Of a stretch of DNA of 64,000 nt, positions 1-11,899 are shown piece by piece. Source of the DNA: Petrosia ficiformis (Eukaryota > Porifera > Demospongiae > Haplosclerida > Petrosiidae); assembly GCA_947044365.1 (NCBI GenBank), contig OX345645.1, positions 5,895,741 through 5,959,740 of the forward strand, read 5' to 3'. Numbering within the stretch: position 1 is the first letter of the stretch; every line of letters starts with the position of its first letter. Both the position numbers and the translations under genes were made by a program. The notes beneath the pieces are model-generated. The model saw nothing but the letters and a program-made list of their open reading frames with translations, searched no databases and had not been told where the DNA came from.

Positions 1-1030
1 CAATGACCTGAGTAGGATCAACTATTGCTCCAGGTAGCAGTACATACCAAGTACTATCACACTATATGCTAATCCATTTGAAAGATAAAATTTCATAAAT
101 GAGGTGAAGTATAAACATGTTCACTATCAAGTAATGAATCCATAGTATTCATTTATTAAATTATTCCATACTTTGATACCAGCCCCAGACAGTATTCAGT
201 ATTTGTATCAATGAAATTCCTGGTATCACTCATTATACATATTGATTTTTGTATGGATACACACAGTAATTGAAGATACATTTACACTTATAAATTACAT
301 GTAATAACCGCAATAAAGAGTAAAATATCAACTGAAAACATGAATAACGATTATTCAACTCACCTAAAGATGAGATTACTAGCCGGGTTGTACATAAAGA
401 ACTGTATTTCAGGTTCATCAATTAAACTGCTGGTGAGCCACACCTTCAATAACATTATTAATTATAATAGTTCCGCCCTTTTCGGCTTTCTGAGTCCCAC
501 GTGGGCTCCAAGGAATTTGCAAGAAAGGGACTCCTGTTGTCTGGGTACCCGCACCTTCGCTTGGAGATAGCGGATTTGTAGTTTGTAATGAATGTTGTAT
601 GTATTATATATAGTTCTTTAAAGATTTGCATCAAAGAATGAAGACTTACTGATGAGATTTTAGAGCTATAAAGGATGGTGCTTTTCCTTACCTACTCACT
701 CATTCTGATAACAAGACTCAAGAATCAAGGTCCAACTTATTCTCCAAATTCGTCAATGTGATGATGCATTACCTGATGTAACACCGACAAGAGAAGCATT
801 TTGTCATTTTATTCAGGTATAGTATCAAATACTTCGAGGGAGAACTAATTTTGGGGACTCTGATATTTTTATGAGAGGTATAATTTTTTTCTGTTTCTAA
901 AGAAGAATTTAGTATAGTAAACATTACATATGGTGGGAACAAGGAGGGCTATATACTTTATATTTCTCAGAATCAAATTTCATGGGTTAAAAGCCACAAA
1001 AAGTTTTGGTAAAATTTTAATGCAATAATT
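1..1030. other. intergenic, no gene seen
   Basis: AT-rich sequence with no convincing exon on either strand. Short open frames here lack splice context and recognisable domains. Confidence 0.5.
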
Positions 1031-1039
1031 ATGTGGACT

Positions 1040-1420
1040 TTTTCGACTCCTCCCTCTACTATCTCCTCCGCCTTTTCTCACTCCTCTCTTTACTATTTCG
1101 TCCTCCTTCTCTCACTTCTCACTCTATTACCTTCTCCTTCTCTTACTCCTCCCTCTGTCTCTTCTTTCTCTTTCTCCTCCCTCTACTATCTCTTCCTCCT
1201 CTTATTCCTCTCCGTATTATCTCTTCCTTCTTCTCTTACTTCTCTCTCCTTCCTTTTCTCATACCTCTACTGTCTCCTCTTTCTCCTCCCTCTATTATCT
1301 CTTTCTTCACTTCTCTTCACTCCTCTCTTCTTATCCTCATCTCTTCATCCTCCTCTCATCTCTTCATCTTCCTCTTATTTTTCCTATCTTTGTCTTCTCC
1401 CTATCTTGTCCTCTTCCTCA
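1040..1420 (+). repeat. homopyrimidine (CT-rich) tract
   Basis: About 380 bp in which the + strand is almost entirely C and T, built from variants of TCCTCCCTCTACTATCTC. Open frames across it encode only Ser/Leu/Phe/Pro-rich low-complexity peptides and are not genes. Long polypyrimidine tracts of this kind can form triplex DNA; that is general knowledge and not shown here. Confidence 0.8.
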
Positions 1421-2110
1421 TATACAGTCACACACAGTTTTGTTTCAGTTGTTGTTTTAGGACTAGTGATAAAATGTTAGACACTGTTATGTACATACAT
1501 GTATGTAACAGTTATTAGATATAAGAGTTATTGCTCAATTCCTGTTACCAAGATAAAATGTACATTTGTACATGTTATTATAATCATAACCATAAATTCA
1601 TCATCATGGTTTTGTAATTATGATGAGCATTTTTTGATTGTAATTGTAATCAGTCTCAGTAATCATGGTGTATGTCTTTGTAATCAGCCCCAACCCAATT
1701 AACTTGTAAAATATGTTCTGTAGATCAGATTATACATTCACTAGCCAAATGTCACATAGTTCCTTGTTAATCATTTCCAGAGTGGTCTCTTTCATTCTTT
1801 GTTGTTTTACCATTTTTATGAAGTTAGAATTAGCCTCACCTGTGTCATAATTGATATATAACATTCTCCATTGTGTAACTAGTGGATACAAATATGAGGC
1901 ATGTTCATAATAAAAAATCATACCAATGTTAGTAATTTTTCACAATCCCAGATTTTGCCCACATTTGTAATTTACATGTAGGAGGTTGCCAAAATTGGAC
2001 AACATTTTTGGCAACATTTGTGACATCCAATTTTTGCAATATGTTTCATCACTCATATTCTTACTGTGAAGTTAAGCTCAGTATAAATTTAATCACGAGG
2101 TGTATTATTT
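1421..2110. other. intergenic, nothing recognised
   Basis: AT-rich DNA without exon-like segments, inverted repeats or conserved motifs that I can support. Confidence 0.4.
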
Positions 2111-2290
2111 GTTTATATTTTCAAATGAAGTACTGTTGGACGTTCTCCTAATATACATTGTATGTACAGAATTGATAAATTACATGTATTTTAGTATTTG
2201 TAAGTACAGTAACTAGATACAACACTCACGCTTAGTGTCTTTATAACTTCAATTACTTATAATTTTTAATTGTCTAGTTATATTATAGTG
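2111..2290 (+). pseudogene. relic of MTMR intron 1 / exon 2
   Basis: Positions 2111-2160 match the start of MTMR exon 2 (compare 34711-34760: polypyrimidine stretch, then the codons for EVLVGHAPN), but the acceptor AG has become AA and a frame-shifting base is lost. Positions 2190-2290 match the last 100 bp of MTMR intron 1 (compare 34607-34706). In the intact copies the intron piece directly precedes the exon piece; here the order is reversed. It is a short, permuted relic of the same duplicated gene and is non-coding. Confidence 0.7.
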
Positions 2291-2659
2291 CTGTTTTAGT
2301 ACTACTTAAAAGTACAGTTGTCTACTACCTTTATAAACTGTACATGTATCTCCCATCATAGCGTGAAAACTTAATAAAGTCATGCAGGTACTGTAGCTCC
2401 ACTCCATGTTTTATATAGAAAACAGAAAGCAATACTGACGACTAGTACTATTAACTATAATAAAAATTGAACACTATTGATTATTATGCGTTTTAGTTAA
2501 TTATACATGTAGGTCTACTGTAATAACTACATGTACATAAACGTTTCATATAGGGTTTTTAGTTAATGAGGTGAGGGAACAATCATTTATCAGAAACACG
2601 TTGCTATTTGGGTGGTGTGTGGGTATGATCTACATGTAAGATTTTTTTTTAATTTACGC

Positions 2660-2790
2660 CCTCGAGGTTGCTTCTGGTAGCTTCTGGGTCAGCTGTAGCT
2701 TAGATGTTGTTGCATGTTGAAGTAAGTTTGGTCTGAACTACAGGATGAGGGGGACTCAAGTTAGAGAGGGGAAACCCCCTTTCTTATCCC
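2660..2790 (+). repeat. interspersed repeat R1, partial copy
   Basis: Contains the family core GAGGTTGCTTCTGGTAGCTT followed by TGTAGCTTAGATGTTGTTGC. Related copies occur at about 5580-5880, 7195-7500 and 59840-60000. Class unknown; no coding capacity seen. Confidence 0.6.
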
Positions 2791-2868
2791 ACTAGTAGAC
2801 TTATAATGAAACCATGTACATGCTATATCATATGAGAAAATCAGTCACTTGAATAAACTACTTTTAAA

Positions 2869-3074
2869 TAGGGCTGCAATGAATATTCATTATAATTCGA
2901 ATATTCACTCATCGTTTTGGTATTCAAATGTATTTTCAGCATCAGGATATTCGTTTAATCTAACCAGAAAGGAGTTATGGCAAAATATCTCTGAAACAAG
3001 CGAATATCCTGATGTTCGTTCATTAGACCAAGCAAATATCCGGATACCAAAAACTGCTATTCGTTGCTGCCCTA
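2869..3074. mobile_element. hAT-like MITE with 8-bp target duplication
   Basis: A 206-bp element starting TAGGGCTGCAA and ending TTGCTGCCCTA, i.e. 11-bp terminal inverted repeats with one mismatch. It is flanked on both sides by CTTTTAAA (2861-2868 and 3075-3082), an 8-bp duplication as expected of hAT-superfamily insertion. The interior is full of GAATATTC and GGATATTCG half-palindromes. It encodes nothing. Confidence 0.85.
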
Positions 3075-3082
3075 CTTTTAAA

Positions 3083-4800
3083 TTAGGGCCGAAACGAATA
3101 GTTGCCTGTTCAGTCATTTCATAACTAAATTTGTAGTTTTGTAAATGTGATTAAATTTATTTGTCTTAAGGTTGTACTAGGGGGAGGGGTAGTTGAAACT
3201 CCAATCAATTTCTAGTCTTGCCAGCTTCTTGCTGCATACAATCTGGTTCCATTCTGTATTTTTGGGAAGCCACACCCACCCAGGGGTATAATTATTGGGC
3301 CTAAATGTTTTCACTGATAGTTTATTTTCAGAAACAAAGCTAAACATGGCCCACGGGTGGTGGAGGGGGCGGTGGGTGGGAAACAATGGCAGGGTAACTG
3401 TAGTTGGTCTCTGAGAAAGATCGGAGTTTGATAGTGTCTAGAAAGGTAAATTTTATGGTTTCAGTGAAAAGCTACAGAATTCAGCTTTCTTCAGCCTCTT
3501 GTAAGTATAAAAGTAAAATGAATTTCCAGAAAACGGCTCTATTTGTTTTCTCTAAATGCATTGTACTTGGTGCACGCCATGATTGGTGGGCGTGGCTTTC
3601 TCGGTTTTGTACTTATTGCGATTGCAAAAATGGACATTTTATATATGTTTTATCAATTCCAGGACCCTATAAAGGTGATTAGAAGATATGAAGGTTGCTA
3701 TTACACCAGGTTAGAGTCATACATGTATTATATAATATTCTATTATGAAACTGATTGGAGTCGCATCCGCCCACTCCCTAGTACCACCTTAATCTACAAA
3801 AAATATAATTATTAAATTATTTCGGAAAATATTATGAAGTGATTATTTTCTCATCACATGTACATGTATAATAATTATTGTCTCCTTATTCATTTATTAA
3901 ATTATTCCATTCTTTAATATCAGCCCCTGACTGTATTCAGTAATGATAATGACAAGCATTCTTGTTACATGTATTACTACTAGAAGTGTAGGCATGTGCT
4001 TGTTGTTATACCATGGCCTATCATGTATTACCAGGACACAATAATTATAAAATAACAGCAGAGAAGTAGGAGCGTGAAACGACCACACACTTGATTGAAA
4101 CGCCTGATAGAGCTGTCCGGAGTTGTTCGAATTATAATTCATTAATACAATTAATATTATAATCACTTGGGTGTGACCACAGTTGAGTTGGCATGGCTGC
4201 TAAGCTCTTTGTCTCTTGTAAATGAACCAAAAGGATGATACGAAGATATTGTGAAGACAGTCATATAAAATATGGTGATGGGACAGGACCTCAAATGAGT
4301 GCTCGAAGTCAAAATACTGTTGGTAAAGTACATTGTGGATATGATTGTTTCTTGATTTACACAAGCATCATTCAGAGGGGCAATAATTTGCTCGAAGAGC
4401 AGCTACATGTACATATGAGGACTATGATGGGGCATATTTTCAGCATGACAACTTTTGTTCTCCCATCCAAGTGATTATAATTAATTTATAATGAATAACA
4501 ATTATTAGTTAGAAACAACACAACTCCCTACATTTCTATCAGACATTTCAGTCAAATGCATGGTCATTTCACACTCCTACCTCCCCTTCCACTATTTTTT
4601 TTCTATTATGGGATCCTCTTGTTACCTGTAGTACTGACGCATTACATTGTGTCTGATAGTGTTAAAAGAAGCACATCATCTTCACAATACAACACACTTA
4701 CACAATGCAAAGAAACACAAGGCCTTGTGTCATGTTGTCTTAATACTCATTATCAGGGTATTAATGAAACTGATAAATTACAGTCACTATTTTTTCTACT
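3083..4800. other. intergenic, no supported gene
   Basis: AT-rich DNA. Short open frames exist (for example near 4235-4474) but have no homology that I recognise and no paired splice sites. No repeat family could be assigned. Confidence 0.4.
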
Positions 4801-4810
4801 TTTCTCTCAG

Positions 4811-4889
4811 AAGTGAAGTTACTGTTGATAAAGATAATTGAACTATTAGAAGAGAAGGACCGTTACATTTACACACCTCTGAACATCAG
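4811..4889 (+). CDS. possible isolated exon, unknown gene
   Basis: A 79-bp segment bounded by a good acceptor (pyrimidine-rich, ending TTTTCTCTCAG) and a donor (CAG|GTGATT). It is open in one frame and encodes the sequence VKLLLIKIIELLEEKDRY followed by IYTPLNI, which looks protein-like (charged amphipathic helix). I do not recognise the family and found no convincing partner exons nearby. It could be one exon of a gene extending left of the window, or chance. Confidence 0.25.
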
Positions 4890-5460
4890 GTGATTTTAAT
4901 AATATATGATTATTAATGTATAAATACAGTTTAGGTTATGTAATTAATATATTCCACAGTGACAAGGGTATTGTCCATTGAATCATATACATGTATAGTC
5001 CTATAGAGGATAGTTACCTCTGTCATGGAAGGGTAAGGTCTTTTAGATATTTTAACATAACATCCTAACATAGGTAGCTGGTCCTATGGTTCACATACCA
5101 CACCCTTACTAATGTCACATATGATATTGTATTAATTATGATACCTAAACTTCACTTATACTGGTATTAATTATAGGGACAAAGTTACCCCAGTATATAA
5201 TTGTTCTATTTGAGGTGGAGTTTATGAAATTAAATTACTATGATAAAGTCACTTACAGTAACATAGTAATATTCTTGTATCTCATTTTTAATTATAGGGT
5301 CCCATAGTTTATATATACTAGTGTGATACTACTGTACTTAATAGTCAATCCCCTCTGTTTCTTGTTCTCTCTTATTTTACACTATACTTATAGTTTAGTG
5401 TAGTATAATACAGTAGTAATTACATGTACTATATAAATTATTATTAACCCCTAAGAGGAG
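4890..5460. other. intergenic, nothing recognised
   Basis: AT-rich DNA with repeated AATTATAGGG-type acceptors but no supported open exon. Confidence 0.35.
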
Positions 5461-5579
5461 GGGTATGATAGTCTCTGTGTACAGGGTTTTATACAGGATT
5501 TGTTTGTTATGTCGTGACGAAGGGGAAGGAATCTATCATGCAAATCACACTGCTCCTGGGAGGGTAGGTTGCAGTGTTT

Positions 5580-5880
5580 GCTTCTCAAGGAAAGTTTTTA
5601 ACTTTAGACTCTCTGAAGTTGCTTTTGGTGGGTTCAGGGGGCTTGTAGCTAAGATATTATTGTATGTTAAAATACATTTGGACTACATTTACATGTAGGC
5701 TTGAAATGATGTAGTGGGGGGCGGGGTGGGGAGGATATCGTTTTTTACCAGACCACCCCTACCCCACGGTATGAAATCCTGGTGTGTTTGTGAGAAAATG
5801 TGTAAACTACAAATGTAACTTGGGTGGCAGGGGACTTGCCCATTTATTTGACCATCTGCAACCACGATCTATTCTGTAAT
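5580..5880 (+). repeat. interspersed repeat R1
   Basis: Roughly 300-bp copy of the R1 family. It shares with 7195-7500 the stretches AACTTTAGACTCTCTGAAGT, GCTTGTAGCTAAGATATT, a G-rich patch before GGATATC, GTATGAAATCC and the ending ATTCTGTAATTTAATGT. Non-coding; class unknown. Confidence 0.7.
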
Positions 5881-7194
5881 TTAATGTGTTTCATATACTA
5901 AGTCATTGTGGCTGTTTCTAAATGTTCTAAGCCATTGCAGCTGTTAGATTTTATAAAGCACTGTAGTTCTTGAATCTCCTGTGGCTATTTCTAAGTGCTT
6001 GTGGTAATTTAAATTATTAATTTATTTATATAAATTATATATATAAATTATAATTATAATTATGTATATAATTTCTAAGTCATTGTGTTTGCTTGTTTGT
6101 TGTGTTAGTTTGACAATTATGATGTACGCCTACACCTGTTGTATCATGTGAGGTATGTGAATTTTCATGTACATTTGTAACTCCAGGCTTGCTCTTCTCT
6201 GACCACACAGATGTTATAAAGGTTCTTATTGTTAGTTAAGTTGCTTATATATAGTTTGTGTCATATGCTTGTACAAAGGTGAACGTGTGCTTTATAAATG
6301 TGATATAGATTATCTGATAAATGTTCAAGTGTTTACTATATATTGTACAAACCTTCTACTGTTGTGAATTGATATCAGAGCTAGGTATCATATTTTTTGT
6401 TATAATTATTCAATTTTAATATGTGTGTGCTTACACATGTATGTGTGTGATTTGGATAAGAGGATGTGCTGACAAATAGAGGCAGTGCGACTAATGTGCT
6501 TGTGTCAACGGTTTCAATTCCCTGTATTCTGACAGAGAGACAGCCAACCACTCTATAGCTTCTTGCACACGATGATGGATGAAATATTTTCCTCCATAGA
6601 CTTTGTCATGTTTCTGTCATTCATTGAAACATTATTAGTGAAAATATTAAAGCAGTATCATACGTGTAAATTGTATTTCACAATCTTAACTGTTAACATA
6701 TCTCATGTTTTGGTGTTACTGGATAGGCTTAGAAGTTTTCGAGTTTAACCCGTTTTCTCCCCGAATTAGTTTAAAATTTTAACATCTCCTGTTTAAGAAC
6801 AGATGTCTAGCACTCTTTTCTAACTCAATCGCTACTTAGAAAAGCCTAACAAACACTCCCAAAGCACTATTTCATTTCGACAATGTGCTCAAAATTATGG
6901 GCATGGACTAAATTATTTAATTTACTGTGAAAAATTAATTTGATTTTAACCCAAAATTTAAAAAAAAATTTATATTTAAATTTAATAACAATCCAAAAAG
7001 AACTCGAAAATCCTTGTCACCATTTAACCCAATTTTTACCCCGAATTTCTAAAAAAAATAAAACCCGAAAACTTTTAAGTTTATATATAAGTATCATGTT
7101 AAAAAATCACTCTAGTCTGGGGTATACAGTTCCTCTCTAGTACACTAAGTGTATCATGTATTATACAGTACATGTATTTAATATGGTACCATAC
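5881..7194. other. intergenic, no supported gene
   Basis: AT-rich. A frame at 6563-6748 gives a hydrophobic-looking peptide, but it lacks an ATG-to-stop gene context and recognisable homology, so it is not called. Confidence 0.4.
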
Positions 7195-7500
7195 ACTGAG
7201 TGATGGGCTATGCTATTCAAAAAAGTGTTAACTTTAGGCTCTCTGAAGTTACTTTTGATGGCTTCTGGGTTCCCGTAAGGCTTGTAGCTGAGATATTGTT
7301 GCATGTTGAAATACATTTGACCTCCATTAGGCCTGACATCTGGGGGGGGGGGATATCCTTCCTTATCAGTTTCCTCCACTGTATGAAATCCAGCAAGTTA
7401 GAAAATATGTCAAATAGAAATGTGATTTGTGTGGCGGGGAACATACCCACCTCTATACCCATTTGTAACGCATGAACTATTCTGTAATTTAATGTACATG
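7195..7500 (+). repeat. interspersed repeat R1
   Basis: Second long copy of R1 (see 5580-5880), with the same order of motifs and the same end, ATTCTGTAATTTAATGT. Confidence 0.7.
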
Positions 7501-7505
7501 GGCAT

Positions 7506-7704
7506 TCAGTATATATCAGTGATTAGTACATGTACGTGTATATACAATATCAGTGATTAGCACATGTACATGTACATGCAATATCAGTGATTAGCACATG
7601 TACATGTACATACAATATCAGTGATTGGTACATGTACATACAATATCAGTGATTAATACATGTACATGTACATATAATATCAGTGATTAGTACATGTCCA
7701 TGTA
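7506..7704 (+). repeat. AATATCAGTGATTA minisatellite
   Basis: Six or so head-to-tail units of about 28-38 bp, each with AATATCAGTGATTAG followed by variable TACATGTACATGTA. The Tc1 element at 7705-12480 splits the array: one more unit continues directly after it, at 12485-12515. Confidence 0.8.
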
Positions 7705-7734
7705 CAGTAGCCTTCAATAAAAAGTTCCCGTTAC
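7705..7734 (+). repeat. left terminal inverted repeat of Tc1 element
   Basis: Thirty bases identical to the reverse complement of 12451-12480. They start with CAGTAGCCTTCAATAAAAAG and are preceded by TA. Confidence 0.95.
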
Positions 7735-7887
7735 GTAAAAGTAGTACGTCAGTACTTTAGTACGCACCGTTCTACGAATTTTGAACGTATTACGGAAGTT
7801 TTTACGGTTTAGCAACGTTATGCGCAACGTATTACGGTAAACTAACCTTCACACGTGCACGTAGTGAGAAATATCTCTGCCCCTCAT

Positions 7888-7899
7888 GCTCACGTGAGC
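7888..7899. promoter_or_regulatory. E-box palindrome upstream of transposase
   Basis: A perfect 12-bp palindrome, GCTCACGTGAGC, about 85 bp upstream of the transposase ATG. A second CACGTG lies at 7852-7857. CACGTG is the binding core of bHLH factors in animals; use as a promoter element here is inferred from position. Confidence 0.4.
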
Positions 7900-7982
7900 A
7901 CGTTAGTGTTAGAGATTGTCTTATTTTGCTAGTTTGTTAGGAGAATAATTTACTGTTCTTATCAGAGCTACAAACCTACAAT

Positions 7983-9099
7983 ATGGTCTTCTCTATATAT
8001 ATCAAACAGAGGATTCTCAGTTTTTATGCCGATGGACTAAGAGCGCCGTCAATTTCCAAGAAGCTGTTCGAAGAGGGATTTATAGTAAGTAGACGAGGAG
8101 TTTACAAGTTTCTACAAAAGTATCGCCAGACTGGGGACATAGGTGGAAGGTTAGGGTCGGGAAGGCCCTCTAAGATTACAGAAGAAGTGAAGTCGATCGT
8201 TGATAGCCAGATGGAAAGGGACGACGAAACAAGTGCTGTACAGCTGCATGCATTATTAACAGCCAGAGGTTATGAAATCTCTTTAGCCACTATCCTTCGT
8301 TGTCGTGTATCATTGGGATGGACTTTTCGAGGCAGTTCATATTGCCAGCTCATCAGGAATGTTAACAAAGTTAAGCGTTTGGAATGGGCAAAAGAACACC
8401 TTAGAGAGGATTTTGAGGACGTGATATATACTGATGAATGTTCCATTCAATTTGAAACGCATCGAAGGTATGGCTGTAGAAGAAAAGACGAAAGACCAAG
8501 GCCCAAACCTAGGTAAAATTTATTAATGTTTATTAAGTAATTCCTGTAATTATAAAGCACTTATAATTACAGTAATTATACTATGTATAATTATATACAA
8601 TTATTAATAATATTTCAATTATTTGTTTTATAGGCCAAAACATCCTGTTAAAGTCCACGTTTGGGCAGGGATCAGCAAAAAGGGGAGAACAGGTATCTGT
8701 ATTTTTGAAGGCATAATGAATGCCACATATGTCGAGATTCTTAATGAAACTCTGTTGCCGTTTATTAAAGATGTTTACCCAGACCATCATAAGTTCATGC
8801 AGGATAACGATCCCAAGCATGTTTCTAAAGTTGCTAGAAAGTTTTATGAAGAAAGATCTATTAATTGGTGGCGTACTCCCCCTGAATCTCCAGACCTTAA
8901 TCCTATCGAGAATATGTGGCACGAGATGAAAGAGTACCTGAGGAGAGAGATAAAACCACGGACTAAGGCTGAATTGATTGATGGAATAGAAGAATTTTGG
9001 GGCACAGTTGATATCCACAAGTGCTGCAAGTATATCAATCATCTTCATAAAGTGATACCACGGGTGATAGAGTTGAATGGAAATGCCACAGGATATTAA
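7983..9099 (+). CDS. Tc1-like transposase (DD34E), two exons
   Basis: Catalyses cut-and-paste movement of the surrounding element. Exon 1 is 7983-8512 and exon 2 is 8634-9099, with a 121-bp intron (GTAAAA...TTTTATAG). Splicing restores one frame of 331 residues, within the usual 330-350. Residues 1-110 hold the two helix-turn-helix units, with a GRPR-like GSGRPSK linker at 58-64. The catalytic triad is D151 (in YTDECS), D234 (in MQDNDPKH) and E269 (in SPDLNPIENMW). Exactly 34 residues separate the second D from the E, the Tc1 signature. WRTPPESPDLNPIENMW is the family's best-conserved block. No stop or frameshift is seen. The start is the first ATG after the E-box region and is followed directly by the HTH domain. 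It is transcribed convergently with the BEN gene. Confidence 0.92.
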
Positions 9100-9255
9100 T
9101 GTTTTGATGTTGTGTGTTGTCCGTTTCATATATTCAATGTATTAACCGGTTCTTTTGAGAACCACCAAAATGCAAAAGATTTCAACCTCAAAATATTGCT
9201 AAATGCAATTAGTAATTCTGTGTATATCAGTAATTATAATGTGACTTTTTGATTG

Positions 9256-9445
9256 CCTATGATTGCTTTCCCATGGGTTCGAACTATATATATATATATA
9301 TTCTTTTGTCACCTATGCAAGTATGCGTTGTATACGTAGTTAAGGAAGTTACATCATTAGTAACTATAATAGGCTGATGTGTTTCCAGGCATCATAAAGT
9401 TAGCCATGATTACTGAATGATGGACACCACAAAGCAGTCATAGGG
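9256..9445. mobile_element. small MITE, CCCTATGATTGCTTT family (inside Tc1 element)
   Basis: A 190-bp copy, starting CCTATGATTGCTTTCCCATG and ending AAAGCAGTCATAGGG, of the family also seen at 27207-27557, 28609-28975, 49986-50362 and 60870-61205. It lies between the 3' ends of the transposase and BEN genes, so it inserted into the transposon or one of its ancestors. Confidence 0.75.
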
Positions 9446-9457
9446 ATACTTATCAAA

Positions 9458-11718
9458 TTAATTATATACAAGTCTCTTTTGATTTTGTCGGAGTACCTTG
9501 CAACACTGGTTTATACTATTGACACTGGTTGTCCAGAGTGGCTCAAAACAAGCTGGATTTCTCCAATATGCTGGAAATTGCTGAAACAAAATCTTTTTCA
9601 AATATCCCAGCTCTTTGTTTGGTAAAGCCGGTAGCTCTCTGCAGCCAACAACTGTACACTTTGACATCACATCAACTCCAAATATTGCCTCTCTAGCTAG
9701 CTTTACAGCTAATGTACCCACCTTGGATTCAGTCTTAAGCTTTTGGTATCGACATAAAACATCCTCCACAGGTATTAGCCTGGACTTTTGTATTTCACAT
9801 GAGGGTAATGAAGGCTGGCTAGATAGCTTGGGTGGCATTACCAATGGTCCTATAGAATTTGAAGGAGGTGATTGTACAGGGCACTGTTTTGGCTGTTGCA
9901 AAAATGGAGTTGCTGACATCTGAGACGGATGAACAGTAGTACGGTGGTCATATGAATAGTTGGTTGGCGTAATATTACCGTTGTATAAGAAAGGTGAAGG
10001 TAGCGGTGGAGCATCGTACTCATCTTCCATTGTACTACTATTGCTGGTATATTGTATAGGAGGAGGTACATTTTCATCATTTAGCATTGTATTTCCATAC
10101 AGACTTTGTGAATAATTTGAGTTGTCAATGTAAGGGGCTAGGTTCTCATCATTTACTGTACTGTCATGGTCTGCAACATCTTTTCTTTCCTCACTAAGCT
10201 TCTTTATTTCTTTCTGTAGTTCCTCCATCATCTCCTTCTTCCTTTCTTTCTTGAATTGCTTCATTTCATTCTTCATTTCCTTCGTGAGTTCCTCCATCAT
10301 CTCCTTCTTCATCTTTTTCATTTCATTTTTTAAAGTCTCTACAGTTTGTCCCAATTGGTTTACTGTAATTTCTAACAGTAGAGGGTCTACCAAGAAAAAA
10401 CATTGTAATTCATGATACAGAGTGATGTCATCAAAGACTAAGATCACTTTGATACTGAATGAACCCTAACCCTACCCTAAATGAACCACATAATGATATT
10501 CATGAGATTTTGATGGCAATGTTGGGTTGTTAAGACGTCATGAAATTATGTTACATTTATATAGTCTCATATGGTATAAGAATTATGTTAGGAGTACTGA
10601 CATTGTATCAGGATGTTTTGTTGTCATTCAAGCATGAAATTATTGTATTCTGTGGTTTGTATAAGTATTATAGTATTTTGAATGTGTAATGTAGCTACTA
10701 TACTATCCTTGATGACCCAATGTTGAACATAAATAATGACATTAATACTTACTACCTACCTGATAGAGATACAGTGGAATCTCTGTCGTCAATCACTTCT
10801 TTACTTCCATTCTCTGATACATCTTCTTCATTATTTTCTTTGTCAACCACACCACCTTCATCATTTGATTCTGTGCTGCTATCCACTGTGTTCTTTCCAC
10901 TTTCTGCTACTTCTTCATTATGAATCATGCCATTTTCAACACTCAAAATATTTTCCTCATCATGTGTATTTCCATCCTTCATTTCACTGTTTCTATTTCC
11001 TGCTATGCCTCCTTCTTTAACTCGCTCTTCATCACTGTTTTTGTGGGAAACTACACGAATAATATTCCCAGTAGGTTTAGTTGTATCTAAATTAATATTC
11101 AACAATGGCAACAGCAGTATACCTATAGTATGGTTAGCATACCTTTCCCTGAAATCTTTTTACTATTTTCTTGTTTTTTGGAATCTATGTAGTTATTGAA
11201 TTATTAATTTTATTAAGGTTGTTATTGCTTACAATACCTTTCAATGTACACTTTTTTGGTCTTTTCTGTTTCTGTATTTGTTTAGTTTTGTTCTCTTTAT
11301 CATCATCATTTATCCTCTTCCTTGACTTTCCGTTAACACTAGTACTCTCAACATCCGTTCTATCCTTTCCATCAAATGACATAAATACTCCATTTTCAAA
11401 ATCATCCATTTTCCTTCCCATCTCTTCTTTACTACCTGATAATTACAAGTTATTATTACTATACATACAAATTATGATCATTATTGCTCTTACCAATAGC
11501 ACTTATTCTTCCTGCTTCATATCCACACACTTTCCTTAATTCCCCAATTTTCATACTTCCTTTAACTGAATTTTCTGAAACTACACTGCAACTCAGTTCT
11601 TTCTCCCAGTAGATGAGAGCAAACAGTTCTATTATGGTTATCACAATTAATGCATTATTATAACCTTTTAGAAATTAATTTACTCACTAGTTTTGTTAGC
11701 AGTAGTCCTCAAAGTCAT
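9458..11718 (-). CDS. BEN-domain coiled-coil protein, five exons, carried by the transposon
   Basis: Five - strand exons join with uniform phase-1 borders: 11688-11718, 11494-11628, 11238-11435, 10760-11122 and 9458-10386. They total 1656 bp, 551 residues plus stop. The N-terminal part contains FALIYWEKELSCSVVSENS and a GELRKVCGYEAG stretch, like the N-terminal region of other BEN proteins. The middle is acidic and lysine-rich (KSRKRINDDDKENKTK) and resembles a nuclear protein. Residues about 240-320 form a KEMMEELTKEMKNEMK coiled coil. The C-terminal 110 residues (VEDVLCRYQKL ... LAREAIFGVDVM ... LKKILFQQFPAYWRNP ... SINQCCKVLRQ) fit a BEN domain, a DNA- and chromatin-binding fold. Its role in the transposon is unknown; target-site choice, silencing evasion or regulation are possible. 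Splice sites were read by eye, but the matching phases support the model. Confidence 0.8.
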
Positions 11719-11781
11719 CTTCCCCACAGCTGGTATTGACACTAATTGAGTTACTTACCACCTGTACAGTTTACAATGAAA

Positions 11782-11793
11782 TGCGCATGCGCA
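11782..11793. promoter_or_regulatory. NRF1-like palindrome upstream of BEN gene
   Basis: TGCGCATGCGCA matches the palindromic NRF1 promoter consensus of animals. It lies 64 bp upstream of the BEN gene ATG (- strand), where a core promoter would be. The function is inferred. Confidence 0.45.
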
Positions 11794-11899
11794 GTAATAG
11801 TGACCACACCCGTTACTGAAACGATAATAATGTTTACAATTATTATTTTATTATTATTATTGATGTGAAACATAAAACAAATAAAAACAAACAACTCTT

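Noticed and set aside
1031..1518. Overlapping frames of 149 and 161 codons in the CT-rich tract
   Set aside because: Low-complexity Ser/Leu/Phe peptides from homopyrimidine DNA, open in two frames at once.
7506..7704. CRISPR-like direct repeats
   Set aside because: Units are contiguous and variable without unique spacers, and the genome is eukaryotic; it is a minisatellite.
10460..10485. Telomere-like CCCTAACCCTACCCTAA
   Set aside because: Only about three degenerate units within an intron of the BEN gene; far too short for a telomeric tract.
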